From Ruania suaedae (lineage in GTDB: Bacteria; Actinomycetota; Actinomycetes; Actinomycetales; Beutenbergiaceae): a DNA stretch of 64,000 nt. The notes beneath the pieces were generated by a model that worked only from the letters and a program-made list of their open reading frames with translations, ran no database searches and was not told the origin of the DNA. This document shows positions 1 to 7,699 of this stretch, piece by piece. The translations under genes and the position numbers were made by a program. The DNA lies in the NCBI RefSeq assembly GCF_021049265.1, contig NZ_CP088018.1, positions 2,604,001-2,668,000 of the forward strand, read 5' to 3'. Within the stretch, counting starts at the first letter, position 1. Every line of letters starts with the position of its first letter.

Positions 1-90
1 ACGGCGCGTACAGACGCGCAGTCTACGCCGCCGCCACGAACGGGCCGGCGGTCTGCTGCGCCGTCGCGCACGCCCCGTCGGGAGGTTCCG

Positions 91-2091
91 GTGACCGTTG
101 GCCGCCACGACGCTCCGACGCCCGGGCACGGCGTCGAGTCGCTCCTGCCGGCTGCCCTGGCACTGTTGGGCGAGCCTCGCCCGAACGGCTACGAACGCCG
201 GCACGAGGTGCTCAAACGCGAGCTCGACGTCGTCCGCCTCGAGGAGGCAGCGCTGCGCCGCGGCCTGGAGAGCATCCGGATGGACCCGCTCGTGCGGGTT
301 TTCCACGACGGCGCCTCCGCGCTGGGTTTCGTGAAGAACATGTCCTCCACCCTGCTCTACCTCGATCGCGCGACCACGAACCGCAAACCGCTCACGCGGC
401 GGATTCTGCAGCGGGGCGGCGTCCCTGTGGCTCGTGGTGCCGAAACCGGCGACCCGGACGAGCTGGCGAGAGCCGTCGAGTCGATCGGGTGCCCGGTGGT
501 GGTCAAACCCGTCACCGGAAGCGGTGGGAAGGGCGTGGTCACCGATCTGGCCTCGGTCGAGGAGGCGCAGGAGGCCGCCGCGGAGATCTTCGCGGCGGGC
601 AAGCGGGTGCTGGTCGAGGAGATGGTGCACGGCGTCGACCTGCGGGTCAGCGTGGTGGCGGGGACGGCCGTCGCCTCGACCCTGCGGGTACCGGCGAGCG
701 TGATCGGGGACGGCTCATCCACGATCGCCGAGCTCGCGGAGGCCAAGAACGAGCTCCGCGCCCGCAGCGACTACCTGCGCCACCAGCCGATCGTGCTCGG
801 CCCCGACAAGGAGCGGTTCCTCGCCGCACGCGGGCTGAGCGCGGAGTCCGTACCGCCTGCGGGCCGGCCGGTGCTGCTGCACCACGTGGCGAACCTCTCT
901 GCCGGAGGCGACAGCTACGAGGTTCTCCCCGTGCTCCATCCCGAGGTTGCCGCACTGGCCGAGCGTGCCGCGTCCTTCTTCCCCACCTCCCTGCACGCCG
1001 GGGTCGACATCCTCCTCGAGCGCCTGGATGCCCCGCTCGCCGAGCAGCACGCCGTGGTGTGCGAGGTCAACCTCAACAACGAGATGCCGATGCACGTCTA
1101 CCCCATGTACGGCACACCCGTCGCACTCGACGAGCTGGAGATCGCCGCCCACTGGCAGGCCGAGGCCGTGATCCCGTCCGCGTCGCTAAACGCCGAGACC
1201 GCCCCGGGCCCGGTCAGCGTGACGCTGGACGAACTGTGCGAGGACACCCGGATCTGCGCCACGGCTCCCCCGCCACAGCGGGAACCGGCACCTTCGGCCA
1301 CGCTCCAGAGCCTCGACGACAAGCACCTGCTCGCCGCGCTCGACCCCCTCCTCGACAAGGGGTGCGGGGCAAGGATCCCGGATGACGGACTGGTGCACCT
1401 GACCGGCAGCGGGGAGCGGGTCGCCGACCGATACGGTCGCACCGTGCTCGCCGGCGAGGTGGGCCGCACCCCCGGGGCAGTGCACCGCTACGCCCGGACG
1501 TCGGGCATCGACGTGGCGGACCACCACGAGCGGGCCGAGACCCCGGTCGATCCCGCGTGCGTCCTGCTCATGGACGGCACCACTCTCCTGGCGGCCCAGT
1601 TATGGGTTCCACTGACGGTGGCCGGGGACGGCGTCACCGCGCTGGGCGAGCTGGTGGAGCAGCAGCTCGCCACCCGCCGGTTTCATGCTCCGCTGGCCCG
1701 GTTCGCGGCCGGGCTGGAGGCGGCGGATCTACTCCTCACGCGCGGTCTCGAGCCCGCCACGGTCCCGGAGGATGGCGCGCTCGTGCAGGTGGGGCGCTCC
1801 CCCATGCTCTCCGACGGCGCCGCCACCCTCGGCCTGAGCGAACTGCCGTGGCCGGGCCTGACCGAGCTGGCGGCGCGGCTGGTCACCGCCATCGGCAGTC
1901 ACGGCATCGTCACCGTGGCCTTCGTCCCGCGGCGGCGGGACGGCAACCACGCGACATGGGCGTTGTGGCGCTACCACTGCGAGCCACCGCTGGCGCCGTT
2001 CCACTCCCCGCTGCACGGTCCCGGGTTCGACCCCTACCCCGCCATGGCGCGCCGCATCCTGACCGGCCCCACCCGGGAGCTCGTCACCTAG
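91..2091 (+). CDS. ATP-grasp protein with a second, degenerate ATP-grasp-like half
   Basis: This is a 666-residue cytoplasmic protein with no signal peptide or membrane segment. The first module (about residues 95-345) has the lysine/glycine loop VVVKPVTGSGGKG (136-148), the VIGDGSSTIAEL motif (204-215) and a metal-binding end CEVNLNNEMP, in the order seen in cyanophycin synthetase and GshAB-type ligases. Residues about 480-640 repeat the later half of this module (AGDGVTALGEL near 511-521, RGLEPATVP) but have no counterpart of the lysine/glycine loop, so that half looks catalytically dead. ATP-grasp enzymes join a carboxylate to an amine or thiol; the substrate here cannot be read from sequence. 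The GTG start is supported by GGGAGG 6 nt upstream. The polysaccharide exporter follows about 115 bp downstream, which hints at but does not prove a role in surface-polymer chemistry. Confidence 0.8.
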   Translation: MTVGRHDAPTPGHGVESLLPAALALLGEPRPNGYERRHEVLKRELDVVRLEEAALRRGLESIRMDPLVRVFHDGASALGFVKNMSSTLLYLDRATTNRKPLTRRILQRGGVPVARGAETGDPDELARAVESIGCPVVVKPVTGSGGKGVVTDLASVEEAQEAAAEIFAAGKRVLVEEMVHGVDLRVSVVAGTAVASTLRVPASVIGDGSSTIAELAEAKNELRARSDYLRHQPIVLGPDKERFLAARGLSAESVPPAGRPVLLHHVANLSAGGDSYEVLPVLHPEVAALAERAASFFPTSLHAGVDILLERLDAPLAEQHAVVCEVNLNNEMPMHVYPMYGTPVALDELEIAAHWQAEAVIPSASLNAETAPGPVSVTLDELCEDTRICATAPPPQREPAPSATLQSLDDKHLLAALDPLLDKGCGARIPDDGLVHLTGSGERVADRYGRTVLAGEVGRTPGAVHRYARTSGIDVADHHERAETPVDPACVLLMDGTTLLAAQLWVPLTVAGDGVTALGELVEQQLATRRFHAPLARFAAGLEAADLLLTRGLEPATVPEDGALVQVGRSPMLSDGAATLGLSELPWPGLTELAARLVTAIGSHGIVTVAFVPRRRDGNHATWALWRYHCEPPLAPFHSPLHGPGFDPYPAMARRILTGPTRELVT

Positions 2092-2205
2092 GTCACACCG
2101 AACACAACGGACACGATGACGCGTCCGCGTATGCTGTCCCGAGTCGTCAGCCCTGAGGAGTCCCCGAGTGCCTTGTCGTTCCGACCTCATCGGAGCCACC
2201 GCGTA

Positions 2206-3078
2206 ATGGCGCGCGAGAACATCGGCCCCGGCAGCTCCGAGCTGGCGCAACTGGCGTACGAGCACGGCCTCACCAAGGTCGGGGACCGGCCCCGCCTCGG
2301 GCAGTACCTGCGCGATCTGTGGTCCCGGCGCAGCTTCCTGTGGACCCTCTCCCACGCCCGCTCCTACGCCCGCAACCAGAACAACTACCTCGGTCAGCTC
2401 TGGGTGGTGCTGAGCCCGCTCACGCTCGCCGTCGTGTACTACCTGGTGTTCGGCGTCGTCCTGGACACCACGAACGGGCTGGACAACTTCCCGGCGTTCC
2501 TGATCGTCGGCATCTTCATCTTCCTGTCGCTCTCGGCCGCCATCAACTCCGGTGCGACGTCGATCATCAACAACATCGATCTGGTCCGTGCCCTCACCTT
2601 CCCGCGGGCGGTGCTGCCGATCTCGGTGGCGATCTCGGAGATGCTCACGCTGCTGCCGGCCGTCGGGGTGATGCTCGCGATCGTGCTCGTCACCGGCGAA
2701 CCGCTGACCTGGAACTGGCTGCTGCTGCCGGTGGCCCTGGCGGTCATCCTCGTCTTCACCGCCGGCGCCTGCCTGATCGTGGCCCGCGTGGTCGTCGCAG
2801 CACGTGACCTGCGCAACCTCATCCCCGTCGCCACCCGGCTGCTGCGCTACGTCTCCGGGGTGTTCTTCTCCATCCAGGCCTACGTCTCCGGCACGATCGG
2901 GACCATCCTCGAATACCAGCCGTTCGCGGTGTACCTGACCCTCGTGCGGGCCTGTGTGATGGAGGAGTTCGCGATGACCTGGGCGCTGTGGGGGGCCGCC
3001 GTCGGATGGGCGGTGCTCTTCGCCGTCGTGGGCCTGCTGGTGTTCTGGAGTGCGGAGGACCAATATGGCCGTGACTGA
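2206..3078 (+). CDS. ABC-2 type polysaccharide export permease (Wzm/TagG-like)
   Basis: This is the membrane subunit of a two-component ABC exporter for lipid-linked polysaccharide or teichoic-acid-like polymer. After a cytoplasmic amphipathic N-terminus (WSRRSFLWTLSHARSYARNQ) there are six predicted membrane segments, starting near LGQLWVVLSPLTLAVVYYLV. The length of about 290 residues is normal for Wzm/TagG. The ATG at 2206 is preceded by GGAG 10 nt upstream. An in-frame TTG at 2173 behind GAGGAG and an ATG at 2116 are alternatives, so the exact start is uncertain. The gene overlaps the ATPase gene by 14 bp, so the two are translationally coupled. The glycosyltransferase at 3950 completes what looks like one operon. 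Confidence 0.9.
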   Translation: MARENIGPGSSELAQLAYEHGLTKVGDRPRLGQYLRDLWSRRSFLWTLSHARSYARNQNNYLGQLWVVLSPLTLAVVYYLVFGVVLDTTNGLDNFPAFLIVGIFIFLSLSAAINSGATSIINNIDLVRALTFPRAVLPISVAISEMLTLLPAVGVMLAIVLVTGEPLTWNWLLLPVALAVILVFTAGACLIVARVVVAARDLRNLIPVATRLLRYVSGVFFSIQAYVSGTIGTILEYQPFAVYLTLVRACVMEEFAMTWALWGAAVGWAVLFAVVGLLVFWSAEDQYGRD

Positions 3079-3934
3079 TCCCGACTCCTTCGACGAGCGC
3101 GACTACGACGAGGTCGACCACGACCCCGCCGAGGGTCTGGGCGGCGAGTCCGAGACCGCTCCGCCCGCGCACCTGGGCACCCCCTCGGTGGTCGTGGACG
3201 ACGTGCACGTGAAGTACCGCGTGTTCGGCGGACGCCGGCAGGCGGGCCCCGACACGGGCCGCATCCGGTCCCTGCTCAATCGCAGCCGCCGCCACGTCGG
3301 CGCCGTCAGCGAGGTGCACGCCGTGCGCGGGGTCTCCTTCACCGCCCACCACGGGGAGTCGATCGGGCTCGTCGGACTGAACGGGGCCGGCAAGAGCACC
3401 CTGCTGCGCGCCGTCGCCGGCCTGATGCCCGTCAGTGCCGGTTCGGTCTACGTCGGCGGCACCTCCGCCCTGCTCGGGGTCAACGCGGCGCTCGTGCGCT
3501 CGCTGACCGGGGAGCGCAACATCATGCTCGGCGGGCTCGCCCTGGGGCTGACGAAGAAGCAGGTGGAGGAGAGGTTCGACGAGATCGTCGAGTTCGCCGG
3601 CCTCGAGAAGTTCGTCCACCTGCCGATGAAGGCCTACTCCTCCGGGATGGCGGCACGATTGCGGTTCGCGATCTCCACCGCCGCCGTGCCCGACATCCTG
3701 ATGATCGACGAGGCCCTGGCCACCGGTGACGCGGCGTTCCGGGCCCGCAGCCAGAAGCGGATCGAACAGATCCGCGACAGCGCCGGCACGGTCTTCCTCG
3801 TCAGCCACTCCATGGGCGCCATCCGCAACACCTGCACCCGCACGATCTGGCTGGATCAGGGCGCGATCGTCGACGACGGCCCCACCGACGAGGTCATGAC
3901 CCGCTACGCCGAGGAGCTCAAGCGCCGCCGATAG
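3065..3934 (+). CDS. ABC polysaccharide exporter ATPase (Wzt/TagH-like)
   Basis: This is the nucleotide-binding subunit that powers the permease encoded just upstream. Walker A GLNGAGKS lies at residues 104-111, the signature is the Wzt-type YSSGM (191-195) rather than LSGGQ, Walker B ILMIDE is at 211-216, and the H-loop is VSHS. An acidic 40-residue N-terminal extension precedes the domain. There is no C-terminal carbohydrate-binding domain of the kind found in long Wzt proteins, so export probably does not depend on recognition of a capped chain end. ATG 3065 is favoured by the GGAGGA immediately upstream; it overlaps the permease by 14 bp. A start at 3050 is possible but lacks a comparable ribosome site. 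Confidence 0.92.
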   Translation: MAVTDPDSFDERDYDEVDHDPAEGLGGESETAPPAHLGTPSVVVDDVHVKYRVFGGRRQAGPDTGRIRSLLNRSRRHVGAVSEVHAVRGVSFTAHHGESIGLVGLNGAGKSTLLRAVAGLMPVSAGSVYVGGTSALLGVNAALVRSLTGERNIMLGGLALGLTKKQVEERFDEIVEFAGLEKFVHLPMKAYSSGMAARLRFAISTAAVPDILMIDEALATGDAAFRARSQKRIEQIRDSAGTVFLVSHSMGAIRNTCTRTIWLDQGAIVDDGPTDEVMTRYAEELKRRR

Positions 3935-3949
3935 GCGAGGCTTGTCCGT

Positions 3950-5056
3950 ATGCACAGTCGACAGCCCCGGGTCCTGGTCGTGACCGTCGTGCACGATCCC
4001 GAGGACGCGCGCATCCGCCACCGGCAGATCCCCGCGCTCCTCGCCGCGGGGATGCGCGTGACCTATGCGGCGCCCTTCGCCGCGTTCGGACGCACTCCCC
4101 CGCCCGGAGTGCGCGGGGTCGATCTGCCACGGGCGCACGGCCGTGACCGGTTGCGCGCTGTGCGGCGCGCCCGCGCGGTGATCGCACGGGTGGGCAGGAG
4201 CGCCGACGTGGTGCTGCTGCACGATCCCGACCTGCTGCTGGCGGCGGCCGGGCTGGGCAGGGGCGTGGGGCAGATCGTCTGGGACGTCCACGAGGACACC
4301 GCCGCGGCGATCGGCATGCGCCAGTGGGTCCCGCCGCTCCTGCGCCGGCCCCTGCAGTGGTCGGTCCGGCTCGCCGAGCGGATCGCCGAGGCCCGGTTCT
4401 CCCTCCTGCTGGCCGAGCACAGCTACGCGGATCGGTTCCGGCGGGCCCACCCGGTGGTCCCGAACTCGAACTGGGTGCCCGACCGGCCGCCACCGCCCCC
4501 GGGCAGCACCCGCGTGGTCTACCTGGGCAGCATCACCGTTCCCCGGGGCGGCCGGGAGATGATCGCCGTGGCCCGGGCCGCCCGTGAGCTCGACATGGTG
4601 CTCATCGGCCCGGCGGATGCCACGATGCGGCCCGAGCTCGAGGCGGCACAGGCTGCCGGTGAGCTGACCTGGCTGGGATTCGTGCCCAACGACGAGGCCA
4701 CCCGGATGCTGGAGGGTTCTCTCGCCGGCCTGGCCCTGCTGCACGACCAGCCCAACTACGCGCGCTCGCTGCCGACGAAGCTCGCCGAGTACATGGCCCG
4801 CGGCATCCCGGTGGTGACCACCCCGAATCAGAGCTCGGCGGAGCTGGTCCGGGCCTCCGGCGGCGGGGTGGTGGTCGGCTTCGGTGACGTCGAGGCGACG
4901 GTCGCTGCCCTGCGCGAACTGGCCCGGGACGAGTCCCAGCGCCGCGCGCTGGCGCGCTCGGGCTACCGCCACGTGCAGGCCGAGGTGAACTGGCACCGCG
5001 ACGGCCAGGAGTTCGCGCGGATCATCGCCGGCCTCGCCGGGGCCGCTCGGCGCTGA
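3950..5056 (+). CDS. GT-B glycosyltransferase (group 4 type)
   Basis: This is a 368-residue predicted sugar transferase. The N-terminal Rossmann half contains LLHDPDLLL and VWDVHED (about residues 88-115). The C-terminal half has a nucleotide-sugar-binding layout: VVYLGSITVPRGG near 185, LGFVPNDEATRMLEGSLAGLALL, then LPTKLAEYMARGIPVV, in which the lysine and glutamate contact the donor in this fold. No membrane anchor is seen. It lies 15 bp after the exporter ATPase and probably shares its operon, suggesting it helps build the exported polymer. Donor and acceptor sugars are unknown. It converges with the Trm112 gene (3 bp apart). Confidence 0.85.
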   Translation: MHSRQPRVLVVTVVHDPEDARIRHRQIPALLAAGMRVTYAAPFAAFGRTPPPGVRGVDLPRAHGRDRLRAVRRARAVIARVGRSADVVLLHDPDLLLAAAGLGRGVGQIVWDVHEDTAAAIGMRQWVPPLLRRPLQWSVRLAERIAEARFSLLLAEHSYADRFRRAHPVVPNSNWVPDRPPPPPGSTRVVYLGSITVPRGGREMIAVARAARELDMVLIGPADATMRPELEAAQAAGELTWLGFVPNDEATRMLEGSLAGLALLHDQPNYARSLPTKLAEYMARGIPVVTTPNQSSAELVRASGGGVVVGFGDVEATVAALRELARDESQRRALARSGYRHVQAEVNWHRDGQEFARIIAGLAGAARR

Positions 5057-5059
5057 GGG

Positions 5060-5269
5060 TCAGGCCGGCCGGTCCAGGGCGGTGGCCTCATGGGCGAGCA
5101 GCACCGGCACGCCCGACCGGATCGGATAGCCGAGCGGCCGGTCGGGACTGTCGTTGACGAGCAGGCCTTCGTCAGCACCCGTGCCCTGCCGCAGCGCCGT
5201 CCCGGTCACCGGGCAGCGCAGCACGGTCATCAGGTCCGCCGGGATCGTCACCGGTTGCTGCTCACTCAT
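5060..5269 (-). CDS. Trm112 family small protein
   Basis: This is a 69-residue protein of the Trm112/YcaR family, small zinc-ribbon-like partners of methyltransferases and other enzymes. The family core LMTVLRCPVTGTALRQ is followed by LLVNDSPDRPLGYPIRSGVPVLL, the typical 'xYPIxxGIPxLL' ending. Only one cysteine of the ancestral zinc site remains, which is common in bacterial members. Its start overlaps the end of the phosphomannomutase gene by 8 bp, an arrangement conserved next to manB in actinobacteria. A direct partner is not known. Confidence 0.85.
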   Translation of the reverse strand: MSEQQPVTIPADLMTVLRCPVTGTALRQGTGADEGLLVNDSPDRPLGYPIRSGVPVLLAHEATALDRPA

Positions 5270-6698
5270 CGTCGTCCTGCCCCTCGCGCACGACGGCCAG
5301 GACGCCGTCGGTGATCTTGGTGAGAATGTCCTCGTCGTGCGCCTCCACGTTCAGCCGCAGCAGCGGCTCGGTGTTGGAGGGCCGCAGGTTGAACCACCAG
5401 CGCGGCATCGCGTCCCAGTGGCTGAAGGTGACGCCGTCGAACTCCTCCACCGCGACCACGCCCGCGGCGATGTCGTCGGCGAAGGCCTCCCGCACACGCT
5501 GCAGCGCAGCCTCGGGATCGGCGACGGTGGAGTTGATCTCGCCGGAGCCGTAGTACGGGGTGTAGATCTCGGAGAGCTCCGAGAGCGCGGCGGCGCCGGA
5601 GCCGAGTGCCTGCAGCACGTGCATCGCGGCCAGCATCCCGGTGTCGGCGAACCAGAAGTCGCGGAAGTAGTAGTGCGCGCTGTGCTCGCCACCGAAGACG
5701 GCGTCCTCCTCGGCCATCCTGGCCTTGATGAAGGAGTGCCCCACCCGGGTGCGCACCGCACGCCCGCCGGCGGCCTCGACGAGCTCGGGGACGGCGCGGG
5801 AGGTGATGAGGTTGTGGATCACCGTCGCCTGGCGTCCGGCGGCCTTCTCCTTCTCCAGCTCGCGCAGCCCCACCAGCGCCGTCACGGCGGAGGGGCTGAC
5901 GGAGACGCCGCGTTCGTCGATCACGAAGCAGCGGTCGGCGTCACCGTCGAAGGCGAGGCCGATATCGGCCTGCTCGGCGATCACCGCCGTCTGCAGATCG
6001 ATGAGGTTGGCCGGATCGAGGGGGTTCGCCTCATGGTTGGGGAACGTACCGTCGAGCTCGAAGTACATCGGCACGATCTCCAGGCCCAGATCGGCGAGCC
6101 CGGCGTCGGTGCCGAGCACGGCTCCGGCGGTCAGCCCCGCCATCCCGTTGCCCGCATCGACGACCACCTTCAGCGGGCGCACCCCCTCCAGCCCGACGAG
6201 CGAGCGCAGGTGCTCGGCGTAGTCGGCGAGGGTGTCCTCCTCGCGCAGCTCCCCCTGCCGCTCGGCGGCGGGGATCCCCTCGTCCAGGTACTGCTCGGCC
6301 AGATGCTGGACCTGCTCCAGTCCCGCCTCGCGCCCCACGGGGCGCGCACCGGGGTGGCACATCTTGATCCCGTTGTACCGGGCGGGGTTGTGGCTCGCCG
6401 TGAACATCGCGCCGGCGATGCCCCGGGAACCGGAGACGTAGTAGAGCCCGTCGGTCGAGCACAGGCCGATCATCGTCACGTCCATACCGCGCCAGGCGGC
6501 CCCCTCGGCGAACGCCTGCGCCAGGCCCGGCGAGGAGTCTCGCATGTCGTGCCCGACCGCCACCGTGCGCGCCCCGACCGGGGCGGCGGCCACGTCCGCG
6601 AAAGCGGCTCCCAGCGCGCGGGCGGACTCCTCGTCCAGCTCGTCGGGGACGACGCCGCGCACGTCGTAGGCCTTGACGATCGCACTCAGGTCTGACAC
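5262..6698 (-). CDS. manB: phosphomannomutase / phosphoglucomutase
   Basis: This enzyme interconverts mannose-6-phosphate and mannose-1-phosphate (some members also act on glucose phosphates), feeding GDP-mannose synthesis in the cytoplasm. The alpha-D-phosphohexomutase hallmarks are all present in 478 residues: YDVRG near the N-terminus, the catalytic phosphoserine loop TASHNP (Ser102), the Mg-binding loop DGDADR, the sugar-binding GGEHSAHYYF loop and the phosphate-binding RPSNTEP near the C-terminus. The start is GTG. Together with manA at 13972-15144 it forms a fructose-6-phosphate to mannose-1-phosphate route. The neighbours Trm112, DUF3499 and WhiB2 reproduce the mycobacterial Rv3256c-Rv3260c region. 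Confidence 0.95.
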   Translation of the reverse strand: MSDLSAIVKAYDVRGVVPDELDEESARALGAAFADVAAAPVGARTVAVGHDMRDSSPGLAQAFAEGAAWRGMDVTMIGLCSTDGLYYVSGSRGIAGAMFTASHNPARYNGIKMCHPGARPVGREAGLEQVQHLAEQYLDEGIPAAERQGELREEDTLADYAEHLRSLVGLEGVRPLKVVVDAGNGMAGLTAGAVLGTDAGLADLGLEIVPMYFELDGTFPNHEANPLDPANLIDLQTAVIAEQADIGLAFDGDADRCFVIDERGVSVSPSAVTALVGLRELEKEKAAGRQATVIHNLITSRAVPELVEAAGGRAVRTRVGHSFIKARMAEEDAVFGGEHSAHYYFRDFWFADTGMLAAMHVLQALGSGAAALSELSEIYTPYYGSGEINSTVADPEAALQRVREAFADDIAAGVVAVEEFDGVTFSHWDAMPRWWFNLRPSNTEPLLRLNVEAHDEDILTKITDGVLAVVREGQDDDE

Positions 6699-6737
6699 CA
6701 GAGGAGCCTATCGCCTGCACGCAGCACGGACGACGCG

Positions 6738-7136
6738 CTACTCCTCCTCGCCGCGGATGACCCGCAGGTGTCCCCGCCGGCTCGCCTCGGTCATCGGACG
6801 GCTCTGCGTCACCGGCGCCGGCACCACGGGTCCACGCGCGGCCGGCACGCTGCTCGGCGGCGGGGTGCGGGAGGCCTCACGCACGGCGTCGGCGAGCGCC
6901 AGCAGGTCGTCCGAGCTGGGCGGTGCGGGCTCGAACTCGGTGGCCAGGCGCACCACGTCCCAGCCGCGCGGCACCGTCAGCCGCTCGGCGTGCTGGGCGC
7001 ACAGGTCGTAGGTGTGGGGTTCGGCGTGCGTGGCCAGCGGGCCCAGCACGGCGGTGGAGTCCGAGTACACGTACGTGAGCGTGGCCACGGCTGGTTCCGT
7101 GCACGCTGAACGGCTGCATCCTCGGGTGGGTCTCAC
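6738..7136 (-). CDS. DUF3499 family protein
   Basis: This is a conserved actinobacterial protein of unknown function, about 132 residues. The family signature runs CSRSAC ... TLTYVYSDSTAVLGPL ... EPHTYDLCAQHAERLTVPRGW, with cysteines and a histidine spaced so that a small zinc knuckle is plausible. The C-terminus is Pro/Ala-rich and ends in HLRVIRG, also typical. The family usually begins just before CSR, so the GTG at 7136 is preferred; a GTG at 7181 would add 15 residues but there is no clear ribosome site for either. It lies 39 bp upstream of manB on the same strand, as in Mycobacterium (Rv3258c), and is divergent from the metallopeptidase-like gene. Confidence 0.85.
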   Translation of the reverse strand: MRPTRGCSRSACTEPAVATLTYVYSDSTAVLGPLATHAEPHTYDLCAQHAERLTVPRGWDVVRLATEFEPAPPSSDDLLALADAVREASRTPPPSSVPAARGPVVPAPVTQSRPMTEASRRGHLRVIRGEEE

Positions 7137-7233
7137 CCCTCCACGGTACCGCCCCGGGGGCCGCCGATCCGGCCGGGCCACGCCGGGCCACGCCGGGCAG
7201 GACCAGGCTCAGCAGGTCTGGCAGGCTGGGCCC

Positions 7234-7698
7234 ATGTCCGCATCGTTCCGCCCGCTGGTGCCGCACGGGTCCGCCTACGCGAACCCGCCCCGCCGCCGGG
7301 ACCGGCACGGCCGCGGGGTGCGCGGGCCGCTGATCCCGCCGGCGCTGCCGGGGTGGCGTACCCGGTCCGAGCGCTTCGACGAGTCGGTGCTGACCATCCT
7401 GGAGCACGTGGAGCGTCACCTCGGCGATGCCCTCGACGGGCTGGAAATCGGCGTGGAGGAGGTGCCGCCGAGCAACCCGGCCCCGTGGGAGAGCGGAGCG
7501 GTGCCGCTGGGCCGGTACTTCGCCGCCGACCCCGCCGCCGGGCTCCCCCACCGGATCGTGGTCTATCGCCGCCCGGTGGTGGCCCGGGCCGAGGACGAGC
7601 TCGAGCTCACCGCGCTGGTCCACGACGTGCTGGTCGAGCAGATCGCGCAGATGCTGGGTCGCTCTCCGGAGGACATCGACCCGGACTTCCGCGGCTGA
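7234..7698 (+). CDS. metallopeptidase-family (minimal zincin-like, DUF1025) protein lacking HExxH
   Basis: This is a 154-residue member of the small zincin-like family related to Rv3259 and Acel_2062. The fold markers are FDESVLTILEHVERHLGDALDGLEIGVEEVP and the C-terminal PEDIDPDFRG. The helix that should carry the zinc motif HExxHxxG reads HDVLVEQIAQMLG, so the glutamate and second histidine are missing; proteolysis by the canonical mechanism is therefore unlikely. The N-terminal 35 residues are basic and probably disordered. It is divergent from DUF3499 and converges with the DUF5719 gene, with one base between stop codons. Confidence 0.8.
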   Translation: MSASFRPLVPHGSAYANPPRRRDRHGRGVRGPLIPPALPGWRTRSERFDESVLTILEHVERHLGDALDGLEIGVEEVPPSNPAPWESGAVPLGRYFAADPAAGLPHRIVVYRRPVVARAEDELELTALVHDVLVEQIAQMLGRSPEDIDPDFRG

Positions 7699-7699
7699 C

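Noticed and set aside
5154-6695. A 513-codon plus-strand frame opposite manB
   Set aside because: Composition is that of an antisense shadow, and manB on the minus strand has every catalytic motif of phosphohexomutases.
7171-7200. Short tandem repeat (about two and a half copies of a GCCACGCCGG-like decamer) between DUF3499 and the metallopeptidase-like gene
   Set aside because: Too few and too short to separate from ordinary GC-rich sequence; no matching copies noticed elsewhere.
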